From: a virus | Length of the DNA: 31,080 bases | Strand: one strand, 5' to 3' | Virus record (IMG/VR): IMGVR_UViG_3300018424_000129 | Coordinates: 1-31,080 of that record | Shown: one piece after another, positions 8,302 through 16,377 of the stretch | Numbering within the stretch: position 1 is the first letter of the stretch | Layout of the letters: the number at the start of each line of letters is the position of its first letter | Position numbers and translations under genes: made by a program | The notes under the pieces: model-generated | Seen by the model: only the letters and a program-made list of their open reading frames with translations | What the model was told of the DNA's origin: nothing | Database searches by the model: none

Positions 8302-11300
8302 GTGATCAACATCTACGTTGACACCCTTAAAGGTTCCACCAACTCCTTCAACGTCGGGGAGACCCACTTCACTTGGGAGCACCGCCACCGTGGTCGTGAC
8401 TACGGTAAAGCGAAGCAGGTTCTTACTCAGTTGGATTCCAAGTACGTTCGTTGTGCTTGGTGGGAGAACGTGTCTACTCGTGATGACAAGGATCATCACC
8501 ATGACACCATCATCCATGAATGGTTGATGACTCTTCCTGGTGTCAAGAAGATTGGTCAGGAGACTTTTGAGTTTGATCTCAAGTTCTATACCATTGAGAT
8601 CCTTGTCCAGATGATGGAGGAGAAGTTCTTCTCTGGTAAGCAGAAGGAGTACAGTCAGTTCAAACCACGTCCTTATCAACAGCAATTCCTTGAGAAGATT
8701 GCCTCCGCATGGGACGTTAGTAATGAGTTTTTGCTGTTCGCTAAGTGCCGTGCAGGTAAGTCTGCAATGGTCCTAAAGCACATCGTAGATAGTGGTTATA
8801 AGGTATCCCTGGTTTGCTCCCGTCAGAGGTCCCCTGAGGGGTCTTGGAAGGCGGATTCTAACGAGTTCTTCCCTACTGTCAAATACATCTCTGTCCAGGA
8901 TCCTGGTTGGGAGACCTATCTTGAGTATTGGAAGGAGCGTGATGTCAATGTAGTTCTTTGGGGCACCGTCCAGAGTTTTATCAAGCGTCTGGATAAGATC
9001 AGCAACGTTGACTTCATTGCTTTTGATGAAGCACACATCGGTGGCACTGCGGACCAGTTCGTTCAACTCCGCAATGCAATTGACACTCGCATCTGCTACA
9101 TCTCTGGCACTGCACACAAACTCTGCTGGATGTTCCCCGATGAGCGCCAAAAGTTTGTCTATACCTATTTTGATGAGCAACTGGATGTTCAACGCGACGT
9201 GTTCAAGCGTCCCAAGATGAACGTTGCTTTTGCTAAGTATCAGACTTCTGCCTATCAGGAGATCTTTGGTGATGATCCTGATGCCATGAAGAACATCTTC
9301 ACTATGAAGGGTGATGAGTTCTTGCATGATTCCCTGGTGCGTGAGTTCATTCACAACTACTTTGGTCCTCAGCGTAATATCCGTATCGGTGATCGTCTGC
9401 TCAAGGGCACCTATCACATGATGGCACTGCCCAGTGTCAAAGCATGTCATGCATTCCAGAAGTTGGTTGAGTGCTATTACCCCGCATTGGTGGTTACTTC
9501 CGATGCTAAGAAGGATCAAGATGACATCAATCGCTTCCTAGATGAGCACGCAAAAGCACTGATCATCACTCAGTCTGCAAATGTTCTTGGCGTCACTGCT
9601 AAGAAGATCGATACCGTCATCAATTGCCGTGGTGGTGAGTCGATTGAGTTTTGGACTCAATTCGCATTCCGTGGTGGTTCTGGTGAACATGACTGGTGGG
9701 TGATTGATTTTGATGCCCAGCGATGCCTCCGTGCCATTCACACGGCATTCCAACTGGCATGTGACAACAATCCCACCCTGTCTCAATTCAGTGTTGTTGA
9801 CTTCACCAACATCCATGAATGGAATGATGGGTTCCAGGAACTGTCTAAAGAAGCATTTGAGGATGCTCTGGCAGCAGATGTTGAGAGCAGCATCTCAACT
9901 GTGACCAGCATTGTTGAGTCTTTGGATCTCAGTGGAGTTGGAGATTTTGTTTTTAATCTCAAGTCTTCTCTGACTACTGTGATGAAGGAGTCTCAGTTGA
10001 ATGACAATGGTGCCAACAACAAAAGTTGTGTCGTCATGGAGACTGAGCGTGTAAAAAAGTCTGATGACCTTGACACCCTGAAGAAGCAGACTGTCAAGGC
10101 ACTGCTTGAGTCCATTCCTCTGACCATGTTCTATATCATCCGTAGTGGTCAAAACGTATATTCCATTAAGGATGTGATTGGTTCTGAGATTTATCCTTCT
10201 GTCACTGGTGATAATGAGGGTATTCTCTCACAAGTAATCAATCTCAACCCCCACAGCATGGAGTTGTTGACCCGTCGTATTGGATTGGTATCTAACAGTA
10301 TCCAGAAGAGTATGAGGGAGTCTGTGTCTGAGACTATCAACGGTCTCTCGGTCTCCTCTGCTATTCAGCAATCCATTCCTACATCTCTCTTTGATATTAT
10401 GATCAATGATTGTAAGGACATGTCCCGAACCTACATGTTTGGTGACCCCAGTGGTTCTCACACTGCTCGTCTTCTTGAGCGTGGTCTTGATCCCAGCAAT
10501 CTCACCGTGTGGGAGAGTTGCGATAGTCACCGCAATCGTGTAAAATATGTGGATACTAGTGTCAAAGTGGTCGATTCCCATCCCAACATGAAGTTCACTG
10601 CCATTCTCGCCAACCCCCCATACAACGACCCCACTAAGAAGGCGCGGAACAACAAACTATGGACCAAGATTGTTGAGCAGCATCTTGAGTTGCTTGCTCC
10701 TGGTGGAGATATGTGTGAGGTGACTCCTGCATCTGTGCTTGGTAACACTGGTAAGGGTAAGAAGTTCCTCCAACTCTTCTCTACGGTTTATAATCTCAAA
10801 CTCATTGACTATACTGCAGATGATTACTTCACTGAAGGTGTTGCTATCTGCCGTTGGCACCTTGTGAATGAACCTTATCAGGGCAAGACTGTTGTCATCA
10901 CTCACGATGGTTCTTTTACTTGGGATTTGCGTGATGGTCTGCCTCTGGTTGGAGATGCTGCACTTAAGCATTCTATTCTCAATAAGATTGCCAACTCAAA
11001 GCATCCTCGTATTCCTCTGAAGATGGGTCAGGCGATTGCTACTGAGGACTATACTCCCAATGGCAAGTATGAGATCTATAAGTCTGCAGATAAAGTGGAG
11101 CGTACTGATGTTGTTCCTACCACTGGTGATGTTTTGAAGTTTATTGTTCCCTTCTCCTCCACCTACAAGAAGAGGTTTATCTCTAATGGATATGTTGGTA
11201 TGCTTAATTGCTGGTGCCCTATTACTTCGCAAGAAGAAGGGAATCGTCTTAGTGCGATCTTTGATAATCCGACTATCAAGTTTTTTGTGGACAATTATAA

Positions 11301-11433
11301 AAAGACTGCAGGATTTACTCCTGCTATTAAAAATGCGGAAGTACCTGACATCACGAACTATCAGGATCTATCTAACCAATTTGGTTTTACCAGCGACGAG
11401 GTAGAATATCTGGAGCGTTACAATGCCATCTAA
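8302..11433 (+). CDS. SF2 helicase and N6-adenine DNA methyltransferase fusion, 1043 aa
   Basis: The helicase half comes first: a Q-tip-like RPYQQQFLEKI (123-133), Walker A CRAGKS (149-154), DEAH (242-245), SGTAH (268-272), and a motif VI-like FAFRGGSGEHDWW (454-466). After a linker of about 200 residues comes a methyltransferase: motif I FGDPSGSHTARLL (713-725) and motif IV NPPY (771-774), characteristic of N6-adenine enzymes. The last 150 or so residues resemble the C-terminal DNA-recognition part of Eco57I-like enzymes. This order recalls single-chain type ISP or type III-like restriction systems. No clear nuclease is seen; an FDLK at 91-94 is only a weak PD-(D/E)XK candidate. GTG is the only supported start, since a stop lies in frame at 8272. 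G+C looks higher than in the flanking oxygenase genes (one sampled line 50% against 32%). Confidence 0.85.
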   Translation: MINIYVDTLKGSTNSFNVGETHFTWEHRHRGRDYGKAKQVLTQLDSKYVRCAWWENVSTRDDKDHHHDTIIHEWLMTLPGVKKIGQETFEFDLKFYTIEILVQMMEEKFFSGKQKEYSQFKPRPYQQQFLEKIASAWDVSNEFLLFAKCRAGKSAMVLKHIVDSGYKVSLVCSRQRSPEGSWKADSNEFFPTVKYISVQDPGWETYLEYWKERDVNVVLWGTVQSFIKRLDKISNVDFIAFDEAHIGGTADQFVQLRNAIDTRICYISGTAHKLCWMFPDERQKFVYTYFDEQLDVQRDVFKRPKMNVAFAKYQTSAYQEIFGDDPDAMKNIFTMKGDEFLHDSLVREFIHNYFGPQRNIRIGDRLLKGTYHMMALPSVKACHAFQKLVECYYPALVVTSDAKKDQDDINRFLDEHAKALIITQSANVLGVTAKKIDTVINCRGGESIEFWTQFAFRGGSGEHDWWVIDFDAQRCLRAIHTAFQLACDNNPTLSQFSVVDFTNIHEWNDGFQELSKEAFEDALAADVESSISTVTSIVESLDLSGVGDFVFNLKSSLTTVMKESQLNDNGANNKSCVVMETERVKKSDDLDTLKKQTVKALLESIPLTMFYIIRSGQNVYSIKDVIGSEIYPSVTGDNEGILSQVINLNPHSMELLTRRIGLVSNSIQKSMRESVSETINGLSVSSAIQQSIPTSLFDIMINDCKDMSRTYMFGDPSGSHTARLLERGLDPSNLTVWESCDSHRNRVKYVDTSVKVVDSHPNMKFTAILANPPYNDPTKKARNNKLWTKIVEQHLELLAPGGDMCEVTPASVLGNTGKGKKFLQLFSTVYNLKLIDYTADDYFTEGVAICRWHLVNEPYQGKTVVITHDGSFTWDLRDGLPLVGDAALKHSILNKIANSKHPRIPLKMGQAIATEDYTPNGKYEIYKSADKVERTDVVPTTGDVLKFIVPFSSTYKKRFISNGYVGMLNCWCPITSQEEGNRLSAIFDNPTIKFFVDNYKKTAGFTPAIKNAEVPDITNYQDLSNQFGFTSDEVEYLERYNAI

Positions 11434-11839
11434 GAACAATCACAACAAACTTCATGGGTCTACTCTTGATCGCTCTGATGAGAGGATCAAACAGACCCAA
11501 GAGGTTTTTACTCCTCCTGATTTGATCAACCAGATGATTCAGGAGATTCCAATTGAGAACTTGAAGAATCCAAACTCTAGGTTTATGGATAACTGTGCTG
11601 GTGATGGTAACTTCATTGTCTGTCTTTATGAAGAATTGAAGAAGTACCACAGCGAACAGCATGTGATTGACAACATGCTATATGCTGTTGAACTGATGGA
11701 AGATAATCATAAAGAGATGTGTAGGAGACTTGACATTCCTACGGATCATCCACACTATGTCTGTGCAGATGCTCTTACATACCACTATCGATTCGATGGT
11801 ACAGATGGACCAGTGACACTGGACCAATTCTTGAATTGA
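11423..11839 (+). CDS. short N6-methyltransferase-like protein lacking the catalytic motif, 138 aa
   Basis: Residues 26-34 (QEVFTPPDL) resemble the region before motif I in type I/IIG methyltransferases, and 56-64 (DNCAGDGNF) is a good SAM-binding motif I. The chain ends with CADALTYHYRF...LDQFLN just where the NPPY/F motif IV should begin, so it cannot methylate alone by the known mechanism. The end is clean, with TGA at 11837-11839 followed at once by a terminator, so this looks like a stable short gene and not random decay. It overlaps the helicase/methyltransferase gene by 11 bases. It may be a subunit, a SAM-binding regulator or a remnant. Confidence 0.75.
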   Translation: MPSKNNHNKLHGSTLDRSDERIKQTQEVFTPPDLINQMIQEIPIENLKNPNSRFMDNCAGDGNFIVCLYEELKKYHSEQHVIDNMLYAVELMEDNHKEMCRRLDIPTDHPHYVCADALTYHYRFDGTDGPVTLDQFLN

Positions 11840-11842
11840 CAC

Positions 11843-11867
11843 AAAGACCCCTGCTAGGGGTCTTTTT
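11843..11867 (+). terminator. intrinsic terminator after the short methyltransferase gene
   Basis: AAAGACCCC (11843-11851), loop TGCTA, GGGGTCTTT (11857-11865), with a T run to 11867. It starts 3 bases after the stop codon and ends the first helicase/methyltransferase transcript. Confidence 0.92.
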
Positions 11868-11877
11868 GGTGTATAAT
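11868..11877 (+). promoter_or_regulatory. promoter-like box GGTGTATAAT before the second helicase
   Basis: This is identical in ten bases to the box at 8266-8275 and is again directly behind a terminator. TATAAT is at 11872-11877. A start near 11884 would put the ATG at 11890 only about 6 bases into the RNA, so translation may be nearly leaderless. The TTGACA at 11836 is 30 bases away and does not pair with it. Confidence 0.6.
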
Positions 11878-11889
11878 ATCTCTATCGCT

Positions 11890-13128
11890 ATGACACCTAT
11901 GCAACTTCGCCCTCACCAGTCTGAGTCCCTTGATGTTATGTCTCAAGTGGACAAGGGCATCATTGTGGTTCCGACAGGTGGTGGCAAGACCCTTATTGCC
12001 ATCATGGATGCCAAGCGTCAGTTTGAGTCTGGGGACAAGACTATTGTGGTTGTTGCTCCTCGTCTCATGCTTGCTCGACAGTTGTCTGCCGAGTTTACTG
12101 AGCACATCATGGATGCCTCTGTGATGCATGTTCACTCTGGTAATGATCTTCCATACTTCACAACTACTAAACCCAACGAGATTTATTCTTGGTGTTATCA
12201 TACTGGGGGTAATAAGTTGATCGTTACCACTTATCATTCCCTGCATCGTATTCAAGAAGCAGGTATTGTTGTTGACTCTATCTATTTTGATGAAGCGCAC
12301 AATTCTGTCAAAAAGAACTTTTTTGATTCCACACGGCATTTCTCTAATACTAGCAACCGCTGCTACTTCTTCACTGCTACTCCTAAGTATTCTTCTACTT
12401 ACAAAAAGCACGGGATGAATGACACCAGCGTGTATGGTCAGATCATTTACAATGTCCCTGCTCCCCGTCTAATTAGTAACGGTTCTATCCTTCCCCCTAA
12501 GATCAATGCTATTCCCATTGGTTCCTTCCGTGAGAAGGGTGAGGAAGCAGCAGAACGTGACTGTATGACACTTCTGGATACTTTGTACAATGAAGAGCAC
12601 ATGGAGAAGGTTCTGATTGCTGCTCCTAATACAAAGGTGATGATCCGTATGCTTGCCACTACTTCTTTTATGGAGGATGTGCAATCCATGGGGTATGACC
12701 TTCTTTGGATCACCAGTAAGCACGGTGCGTTCCTTAACGACAAGAAGATTACCCGCGAACAGTTCTTCAACCTTGTACGTGAGTTTGGTGCAGATCCCGA
12801 CAAGAAGTTCATTGTTTTGCACTACTCCATTTTGAGTGAGGGTATCTCTGTTCCTGGTTTGACTTCCCTGGTGCTTATGCGTCAGATGAATGTCATTGAG
12901 ATGTGTCAATCTGTTGGGCGTGTCATTCGCCTTCATTTGGATGACATCAAGAGGATTCAGGATGGATCTCTCACCCCTGGCAATCTTCAGGACTATACCA
13001 AATCTTTTGGTTTGGTTCATGTTCCCGTCTACAGCAACGTTGGTATCTCAACAGTCAAACGTCTTCAGAATGTTGTTGACACAGTATTTGTTCAAGGTCA
13101 ACCCGCTATCTCCACTATCAAACGATGA
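11890..13128 (+). CDS. SF2 DEAH-type DNA helicase, 412 aa
   Basis: Helicase motifs are in order: QLRPHQ (5-10), Walker A PTGGGKT (28-34), DEAH (134-137), TATP (162-165) and motif VI QSVGRVIR (340-347). The length is close to UvsW-type phage helicases, although UvsW itself is usually longer, so I do not assign the symbol. It would move on or unwind DNA with ATP, perhaps in recombination, replication restart or with the nearby methyltransferase. The ATG at 11890 is chosen over the upstream TTG at 11836, because the latter lies inside the previous gene and would translate through the terminator. It overlaps the next gene by ATGA. Confidence 0.88.
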   Translation: MTPMQLRPHQSESLDVMSQVDKGIIVVPTGGGKTLIAIMDAKRQFESGDKTIVVVAPRLMLARQLSAEFTEHIMDASVMHVHSGNDLPYFTTTKPNEIYSWCYHTGGNKLIVTTYHSLHRIQEAGIVVDSIYFDEAHNSVKKNFFDSTRHFSNTSNRCYFFTATPKYSSTYKKHGMNDTSVYGQIIYNVPAPRLISNGSILPPKINAIPIGSFREKGEEAAERDCMTLLDTLYNEEHMEKVLIAAPNTKVMIRMLATTSFMEDVQSMGYDLLWITSKHGAFLNDKKITREQFFNLVREFGADPDKKFIVLHYSILSEGISVPGLTSLVLMRQMNVIEMCQSVGRVIRLHLDDIKRIQDGSLTPGNLQDYTKSFGLVHVPVYSNVGISTVKRLQNVVDTVFVQGQPAISTIKR

Positions 13129-13553
13129 CAGAAGACTACCGCTACTATCCAAAACAATATCAATTTGTTATTGGGATTACTTGGGAGCACATTGACAAAC
13201 AAATTCAATACGAAAAAGAGATTGAGACTTATAGTAAGATTAGTGATACAACAGATCTTGTAGTTAATTGTGGTGTTTATCCTGGACTGCTTCAAAACAT
13301 TCGTATGAAGTTCTCCAAGCATGGATACAATGATATGCATATCTATTCTTCCCGTCATAAGGAAGCAGTAACCATGGGTAGACACAATGACGATCAAGAT
13401 GTTTTGATTGTACAATCTCTTGGTAGGATGATGTATGTGTTTGACAATGGTGATCAGGTCACTCTAAACCCAGGTGATGGGTTGTATATACCCAAATTTG
13501 TTCATCACAATCCCGTCCACATTGAACCCAGAATTACTGTAAGTTTGTCATGA
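13125..13553 (+). CDS. JmjC/cupin-type oxygenase-like protein, 142 aa
   Basis: The C-terminal half carries a JmjC/RoxA-like core: GRHNDDQDVLIVQSLGR gives H87-x-D89 for iron and the usual Q-x-x-G-R after it; NPGDGLYIPKFVHHNPV gives the second His at H127 or H128. Such proteins hydroxylate ribosomal or other proteins with 2-oxoglutarate, but at 142 residues this one is much shorter than RoxA/YcfD and lacks their C-terminal domains. The N-terminal 60 residues are unassigned. The ATGA overlap with the helicase and the next gene implies coupled translation. Hydroxylase activity is inferred from the motif. Confidence 0.72.
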   Translation: MTEDYRYYPKQYQFVIGITWEHIDKQIQYEKEIETYSKISDTTDLVVNCGVYPGLLQNIRMKFSKHGYNDMHIYSSRHKEAVTMGRHNDDQDVLIVQSLGRMMYVFDNGDQVTLNPGDGLYIPKFVHHNPVHIEPRITVSLS

Positions 13554-13783
13554 CTGAACCAACTAAAAAAGAACTCCGAGACATCTACAATTTTTACAAG
13601 GATTGTACTGATGGGTTTGTGACTAGGGATGGATATGCTGCTATCCCCATAATTGGTAAAAAATCATTCATGGTGGTGTATAATGGTGAACACCTGAAGG
13701 AGTGTAGAACTGAAAAGTCTGCTATGACCTTTATCAAAAAACATCGCACTCAGGCAAAACCTGGGACAGTATTTGTAACATGA
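13550..13783 (+). CDS. hypothetical protein, 77 aa
   Basis: I do not recognise this protein. It starts MTEPTKKELRDIYNFYKDC, is basic toward the C-terminus (FIKKHRTQAK) and has no membrane segment. The alternation in KKSFMVVYNGEHLKEC suggests a small alpha/beta fold. It overlaps both neighbours by ATGA and is the first of a run of small coupled genes behind the JmjC-like protein. Confidence 0.7.
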   Translation: MTEPTKKELRDIYNFYKDCTDGFVTRDGYAAIPIIGKKSFMVVYNGEHLKECRTEKSAMTFIKKHRTQAKPGTVFVT

Positions 13784-13974
13784 GGACAAAATTTATTTGT
13801 GTAACACCAATCAGTCCAAGAGCAAACCTCATTTTTGAGAGTAGTATGCTAAAATTTCATTCATGTCGTATAATGGAGGACAAGGAAGATAAGTATCTCC
13901 TGGAATCTCTTAACAAAGAATGTTGTTTTTGGGTAAACAAAAAAGGTGACATCAATTGGAGGATTGAAAAATGA
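13780..13974 (+). CDS. hypothetical protein, 64 aa
   Basis: No family recognised. The protein is short and mixed-charge with four Cys (C7, C29 and the pair in NKECCFWVNKKG). The Cys spacing does not match a zinc ribbon I know. It starts with an ATGA overlap on the preceding gene and ends in an ATGATG overlap with the next, which supports real translation. Confidence 0.65.
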   Translation: MRTKFICVTPISPRANLIFESSMLKFHSCRIMEDKEDKYLLESLNKECCFWVNKKGDINWRIEK

Positions 13975-14195
13975 TGATGGAATCTAATCCACATCCAGAC
14001 ACTTTAGTGCAGATTACCTGCGATAAAGAAGGTCTCAAGACCATGATTAGTGCTGCAATCGCTGCTATTCAGCATGGGGATAACTGGAATTTTGGAGACG
14101 AATATGATATGGATCTAACTCCATATCATGAAATGAGGGATTCTCTCATCAAAAAATATACAGAGGTTTATGGTGATGAAGATTTCACAAACTGA
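13971..14195 (+). CDS. hypothetical protein, 74 aa
   Basis: No family recognised. It has a helical segment KEGLKTMISAAIAAIQHG and an acidic aromatic middle NFGDEYDMDLTPYHEM. ATG ATG ATG repeats at 13971-13979 give possible starts three or six bases apart. It overlaps the next gene by 20 bases if that starts at 14176. Confidence 0.7.
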   Translation: MMMESNPHPDTLVQITCDKEGLKTMISAAIAAIQHGDNWNFGDEYDMDLTPYHEMRDSLIKKYTEVYGDEDFTN

Positions 14196-14358
14196 ACTAA
14201 AGCATCAACGTCTCCAGGCATGGTTGCGTGAGCACAAGTGTGACGATATTGAGTATCTTGGTAATAAACAAGGTGAACATTGGTATCGTGTTGGAGAATA
14301 CGAGATAACTGCTGATCAGTTTGAAGACATTGAATTTGTTGGATATGTCGATGATTGA
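14176..14358 (+). CDS. hypothetical protein, 60 aa
   Basis: No family recognised. It starts MKISQTELKHQRLQAWLREH and ends EFVGYVDD. The ATG at 14176 is chosen over the ATG at 14170 because the GAGG at 14163-14166 is 9 bases from the former and only 3 from the latter. Its GYVDD end overlaps the MIEE start of the next oxygenase by 8 bases, a junction repeated at 18421. Confidence 0.68.
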   Translation: MKISQTELKHQRLQAWLREHKCDDIEYLGNKQGEHWYRVGEYEITADQFEDIEFVGYVDD

Positions 14359-14845
14359 AGAATTTTTTGTATCTGAAAAGATAGTTGCATATTGCAAGTC
14401 TTTACTTAAACTTGCACTAACATCCCCTGAAATCTTTAAAGATAAAGTGGATAGTAGTTTAAGTCCGAATTGCTTTGCGACTACAAATCTGCTACAATTT
14501 CCACATGCATCTATCTTTTATAACTATATTGATGCGTTGAGAATAAAATGTGAAGAATTAATTAATATCAACTTAGAGTATACTTATTTGCACCTAGTAG
14601 ATTACTCTAATGGTGGAACAATGAGTGAGCACCAGCACGATCATAATGAAGATTATAGTTTTATCCTATATCTTAATACTTGTGAGGACGGTGCTACAGT
14701 TTTAACATTAAGAGAACCTTATAAAGTGCTACCTGTTACAAATAAGGTGCTATTATTCTCCTCGTACATCTCCCATATGTCAGAGTATTCTGATACCAAG
14801 AAGGTATTGGTGGGTGGACTTAAAGTAAAGCAAAAGGAGTCCTGA
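14351..14845 (+). CDS. 2OG-Fe(II) oxygenase-like protein, 164 aa
   Basis: SEHQHDHNEDYSFILYLN (H94, H96, D97, H98) followed by FSSYISHMS (H142) and KKVLVGGL fits the iron-binding core of a 2OG oxygenase. The cluster allows several iron-ligand readings; aligned with the other oxygenases here, the pair before the hydrophobic strand reads H-x-H (H94/H96) or H96-x-H98. No clear Arg for 2-oxoglutarate is seen; K150/K151 sit at that place. The ATG at 14351 is preferred to a longer start inside the previous gene. The next gene follows directly with an AAGGAGT ribosome site. Substrate unknown. Confidence 0.68.
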   Translation: MIEEFFVSEKIVAYCKSLLKLALTSPEIFKDKVDSSLSPNCFATTNLLQFPHASIFYNYIDALRIKCEELININLEYTYLHLVDYSNGGTMSEHQHDHNEDYSFILYLNTCEDGATVLTLREPYKVLPVTNKVLLFSSYISHMSEYSDTKKVLVGGLKVKQKES

Positions 14846-15028
14846 ATGGATTGCGCCAAACAAGAAAAGCGTCGTGATGCACTGGGTTTGTTTTATGAGA
14901 GTGTTCTCAAACCAGATCATGAACTGCGCCAGTGTGCTCACAATCAAAAATGCTATCATGAATTGATGGAGTGGCGTAGCGAAATTATAGAATATTTAGA
15001 TCGTAGACGTAATGAAGAGTTTAACTGA
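14846..15028 (+). CDS. hypothetical protein, 60 aa
   Basis: No family recognised. It is highly charged and helical, with a basic end EYLDRRRNEEFN and three Cys (C3, C30 and C36). A strong ribosome site AAGGAGT (14834-14840) lies inside the end of the previous gene, and the stop overlaps the next start by 17 bases. Confidence 0.68.
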   Translation: MDCAKQEKRRDALGLFYESVLKPDHELRQCAHNQKCYHELMEWRSEIIEYLDRRRNEEFN

Positions 15029-15557
15029 ACATTTTGTTAAAGATTGGGTAGTTCCCTTTTATCAATCTAAGATCATTAATTGGGAAGGTAAAAGAGAAAA
15101 ACTCCTCCAAATTTATGAGAAGTTTAGTAAACCACTCATGGAAGAGGGAGAACAGTTTACTGATTTTAATATGGGAACAACCCGATATGATAATTTGATT
15201 CAAAATGTTTTGTTTGATGATTTAAGATTGGGAGTTAAGGAGATGGGATTCGATAAGATTCCCACCATCCAGAATTCTTGGTTCCAAGTATATAACTTGG
15301 CACACTCCCATGCGGTACATAATCACGGAATGGGTGCTTTAAGTGTGGTTTGCTACATTAAATATGATCCAAAGTATCATAGACCTACAACATTTATTGC
15401 CCCCTTCCACAGTTTGGATGATGGTAATGTAATGGAATATGAACCGAGTGGTATTGAAGAGGGATCTATAGTAATATTTCCATCTTCTATTGCACATTAT
15501 GTTCCTACTAATCAATCTACGTCTGAGAGAATGGTCCTTGCATGTAATGTAAACTAA
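15012..15557 (+). CDS. 2OG-Fe(II) oxygenase-like protein, 181 aa
   Basis: AHSHAVHNHGMGALSVVCYI gives H103-x-H105, and GSIVIFPSSIAHYV gives H162; R173 (SERMVLACN) can bind 2-oxoglutarate. The overall form resembles the phage oxygenase family in which H-x-H-P and S-G-V-x-Y follow each other. The IVIFPS-x-x-x-H strand is shared with the protein at 567. It sits one base before the first radical SAM gene, which suggests a joint step. Substrate unknown. Confidence 0.78.
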   Translation: MKSLTEHFVKDWVVPFYQSKIINWEGKREKLLQIYEKFSKPLMEEGEQFTDFNMGTTRYDNLIQNVLFDDLRLGVKEMGFDKIPTIQNSWFQVYNLAHSHAVHNHGMGALSVVCYIKYDPKYHRPTTFIAPFHSLDDGNVMEYEPSGIEEGSIVIFPSSIAHYVPTNQSTSERMVLACNVN

Positions 15558-15558
15558 T

Positions 15559-16377
15559 ATGTTAAAAGTACCACACGAAATTCAATTACACTTAACTCAC
15601 TCATGTAATCTTACATGTGAGGGTTGTACCCATTACATGAATCAAGGACACTCTGGTTCTGTTAGTATTGAAGAGGCGGATGAGTGGTTCACTGCTTGGA
15701 GTAGACGGATTGCTCCAGAGAGAGTCACTCTCATGGGTGGAGAACCGTCTCTGCATAAAGACCTGACAAAGTTTGTGTATTTGACTAGAAGGAAGTGGAG
15801 ATATTCTCAAATTGATATTGTATCTAATGGATTCTTTTTGGACAGGCATCCAGACCTTTGGAAGGCACTGATTGATACCAACACAACTCTTGGTGTGTCT
15901 GTTCACTCTGATGGGGATCCAGAGTATAGGAAGAAGTTTGAACCAATCTACGCATTGATGAAGAACTGGATTGCTAAAGGTGCTCCAGTAGAAATGAGAC
16001 CATCTATTATCCACTGGATTCGACAGTATAAGGGATTTGGTGATAAGATGGAACCATATGAAGATAATGATCCCAAAAGTAGTTGGAAGATTTGTGTATC
16101 TAAAATGTGTGTGCAACTCCATGAGGGTAAACTCTGGAAGTGTCCTGCATTGGCGTATCTTCCCATGCAAGCAGACAAATATAATCTATCGGATAAATGG
16201 AATCCATATCTAAAGTATACTCCTCTTAGTCATGATTGTAGTAAAGAAGAATTGAAAGATTTCTTCACTCGTAGAGAAGAGTCTTTTTGCAAAATGTGTC
16301 CTGCTAAAGAGGACTATTTTACCCCAGAGAATCCTTTGCTACCAGTAAGTTATTGGAAGAAGAAATATGACACTTAA
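15559..16377 (+). CDS. radical SAM protein with Cys-rich C-terminus (paralog 1), 272 aa
   Basis: The radical SAM cluster motif CNLTCEGC (C16, C20, C23) is followed by LMGGEPSLHKDL (GGEP 60-63) for SAM binding. Additional Cys groups lie toward the end: KICVSKMCVQLHEGKLWKCP and SFCKMCPAK, reminiscent of SPASM/twitch domains that hold extra Fe-S clusters. Radical SAM enzymes generate a 5'-deoxyadenosyl radical for C-H chemistry. A closely similar copy lies at 19431. The gene overlaps the following oxygenase by 11 bases. The host must supply Fe-S assembly. The reaction is unknown. Confidence 0.88.
   Translation: MLKVPHEIQLHLTHSCNLTCEGCTHYMNQGHSGSVSIEEADEWFTAWSRRIAPERVTLMGGEPSLHKDLTKFVYLTRRKWRYSQIDIVSNGFFLDRHPDLWKALIDTNTTLGVSVHSDGDPEYRKKFEPIYALMKNWIAKGAPVEMRPSIIHWIRQYKGFGDKMEPYEDNDPKSSWKICVSKMCVQLHEGKLWKCPALAYLPMQADKYNLSDKWNPYLKYTPLSHDCSKEELKDFFTRREESFCKMCPAKEDYFTPENPLLPVSYWKKKYDT

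Noticed and set aside
8773-9519. Long minus-strand frame (248 codons) inside the helicase/methyltransferase gene
   Set aside because: It lies entirely opposite a gene with clear helicase motifs and has no recognisable domain; it is a shadow of codon bias. The same holds for other antisense frames such as 11854-12411 and 12469-13020.
11836-11841. TTGACA as -35 for the second helicase promoter
   Set aside because: The distance to TATAAT at 11872 is 30 bases, too long for a sigma70 promoter, and the terminator stem lies between them.
13675-13684. Third copy of GGTGTATAAT
   Set aside because: It lies within a coding sequence (VVYNG), has no terminator before it and no gene start within 90 bases; probably chance.
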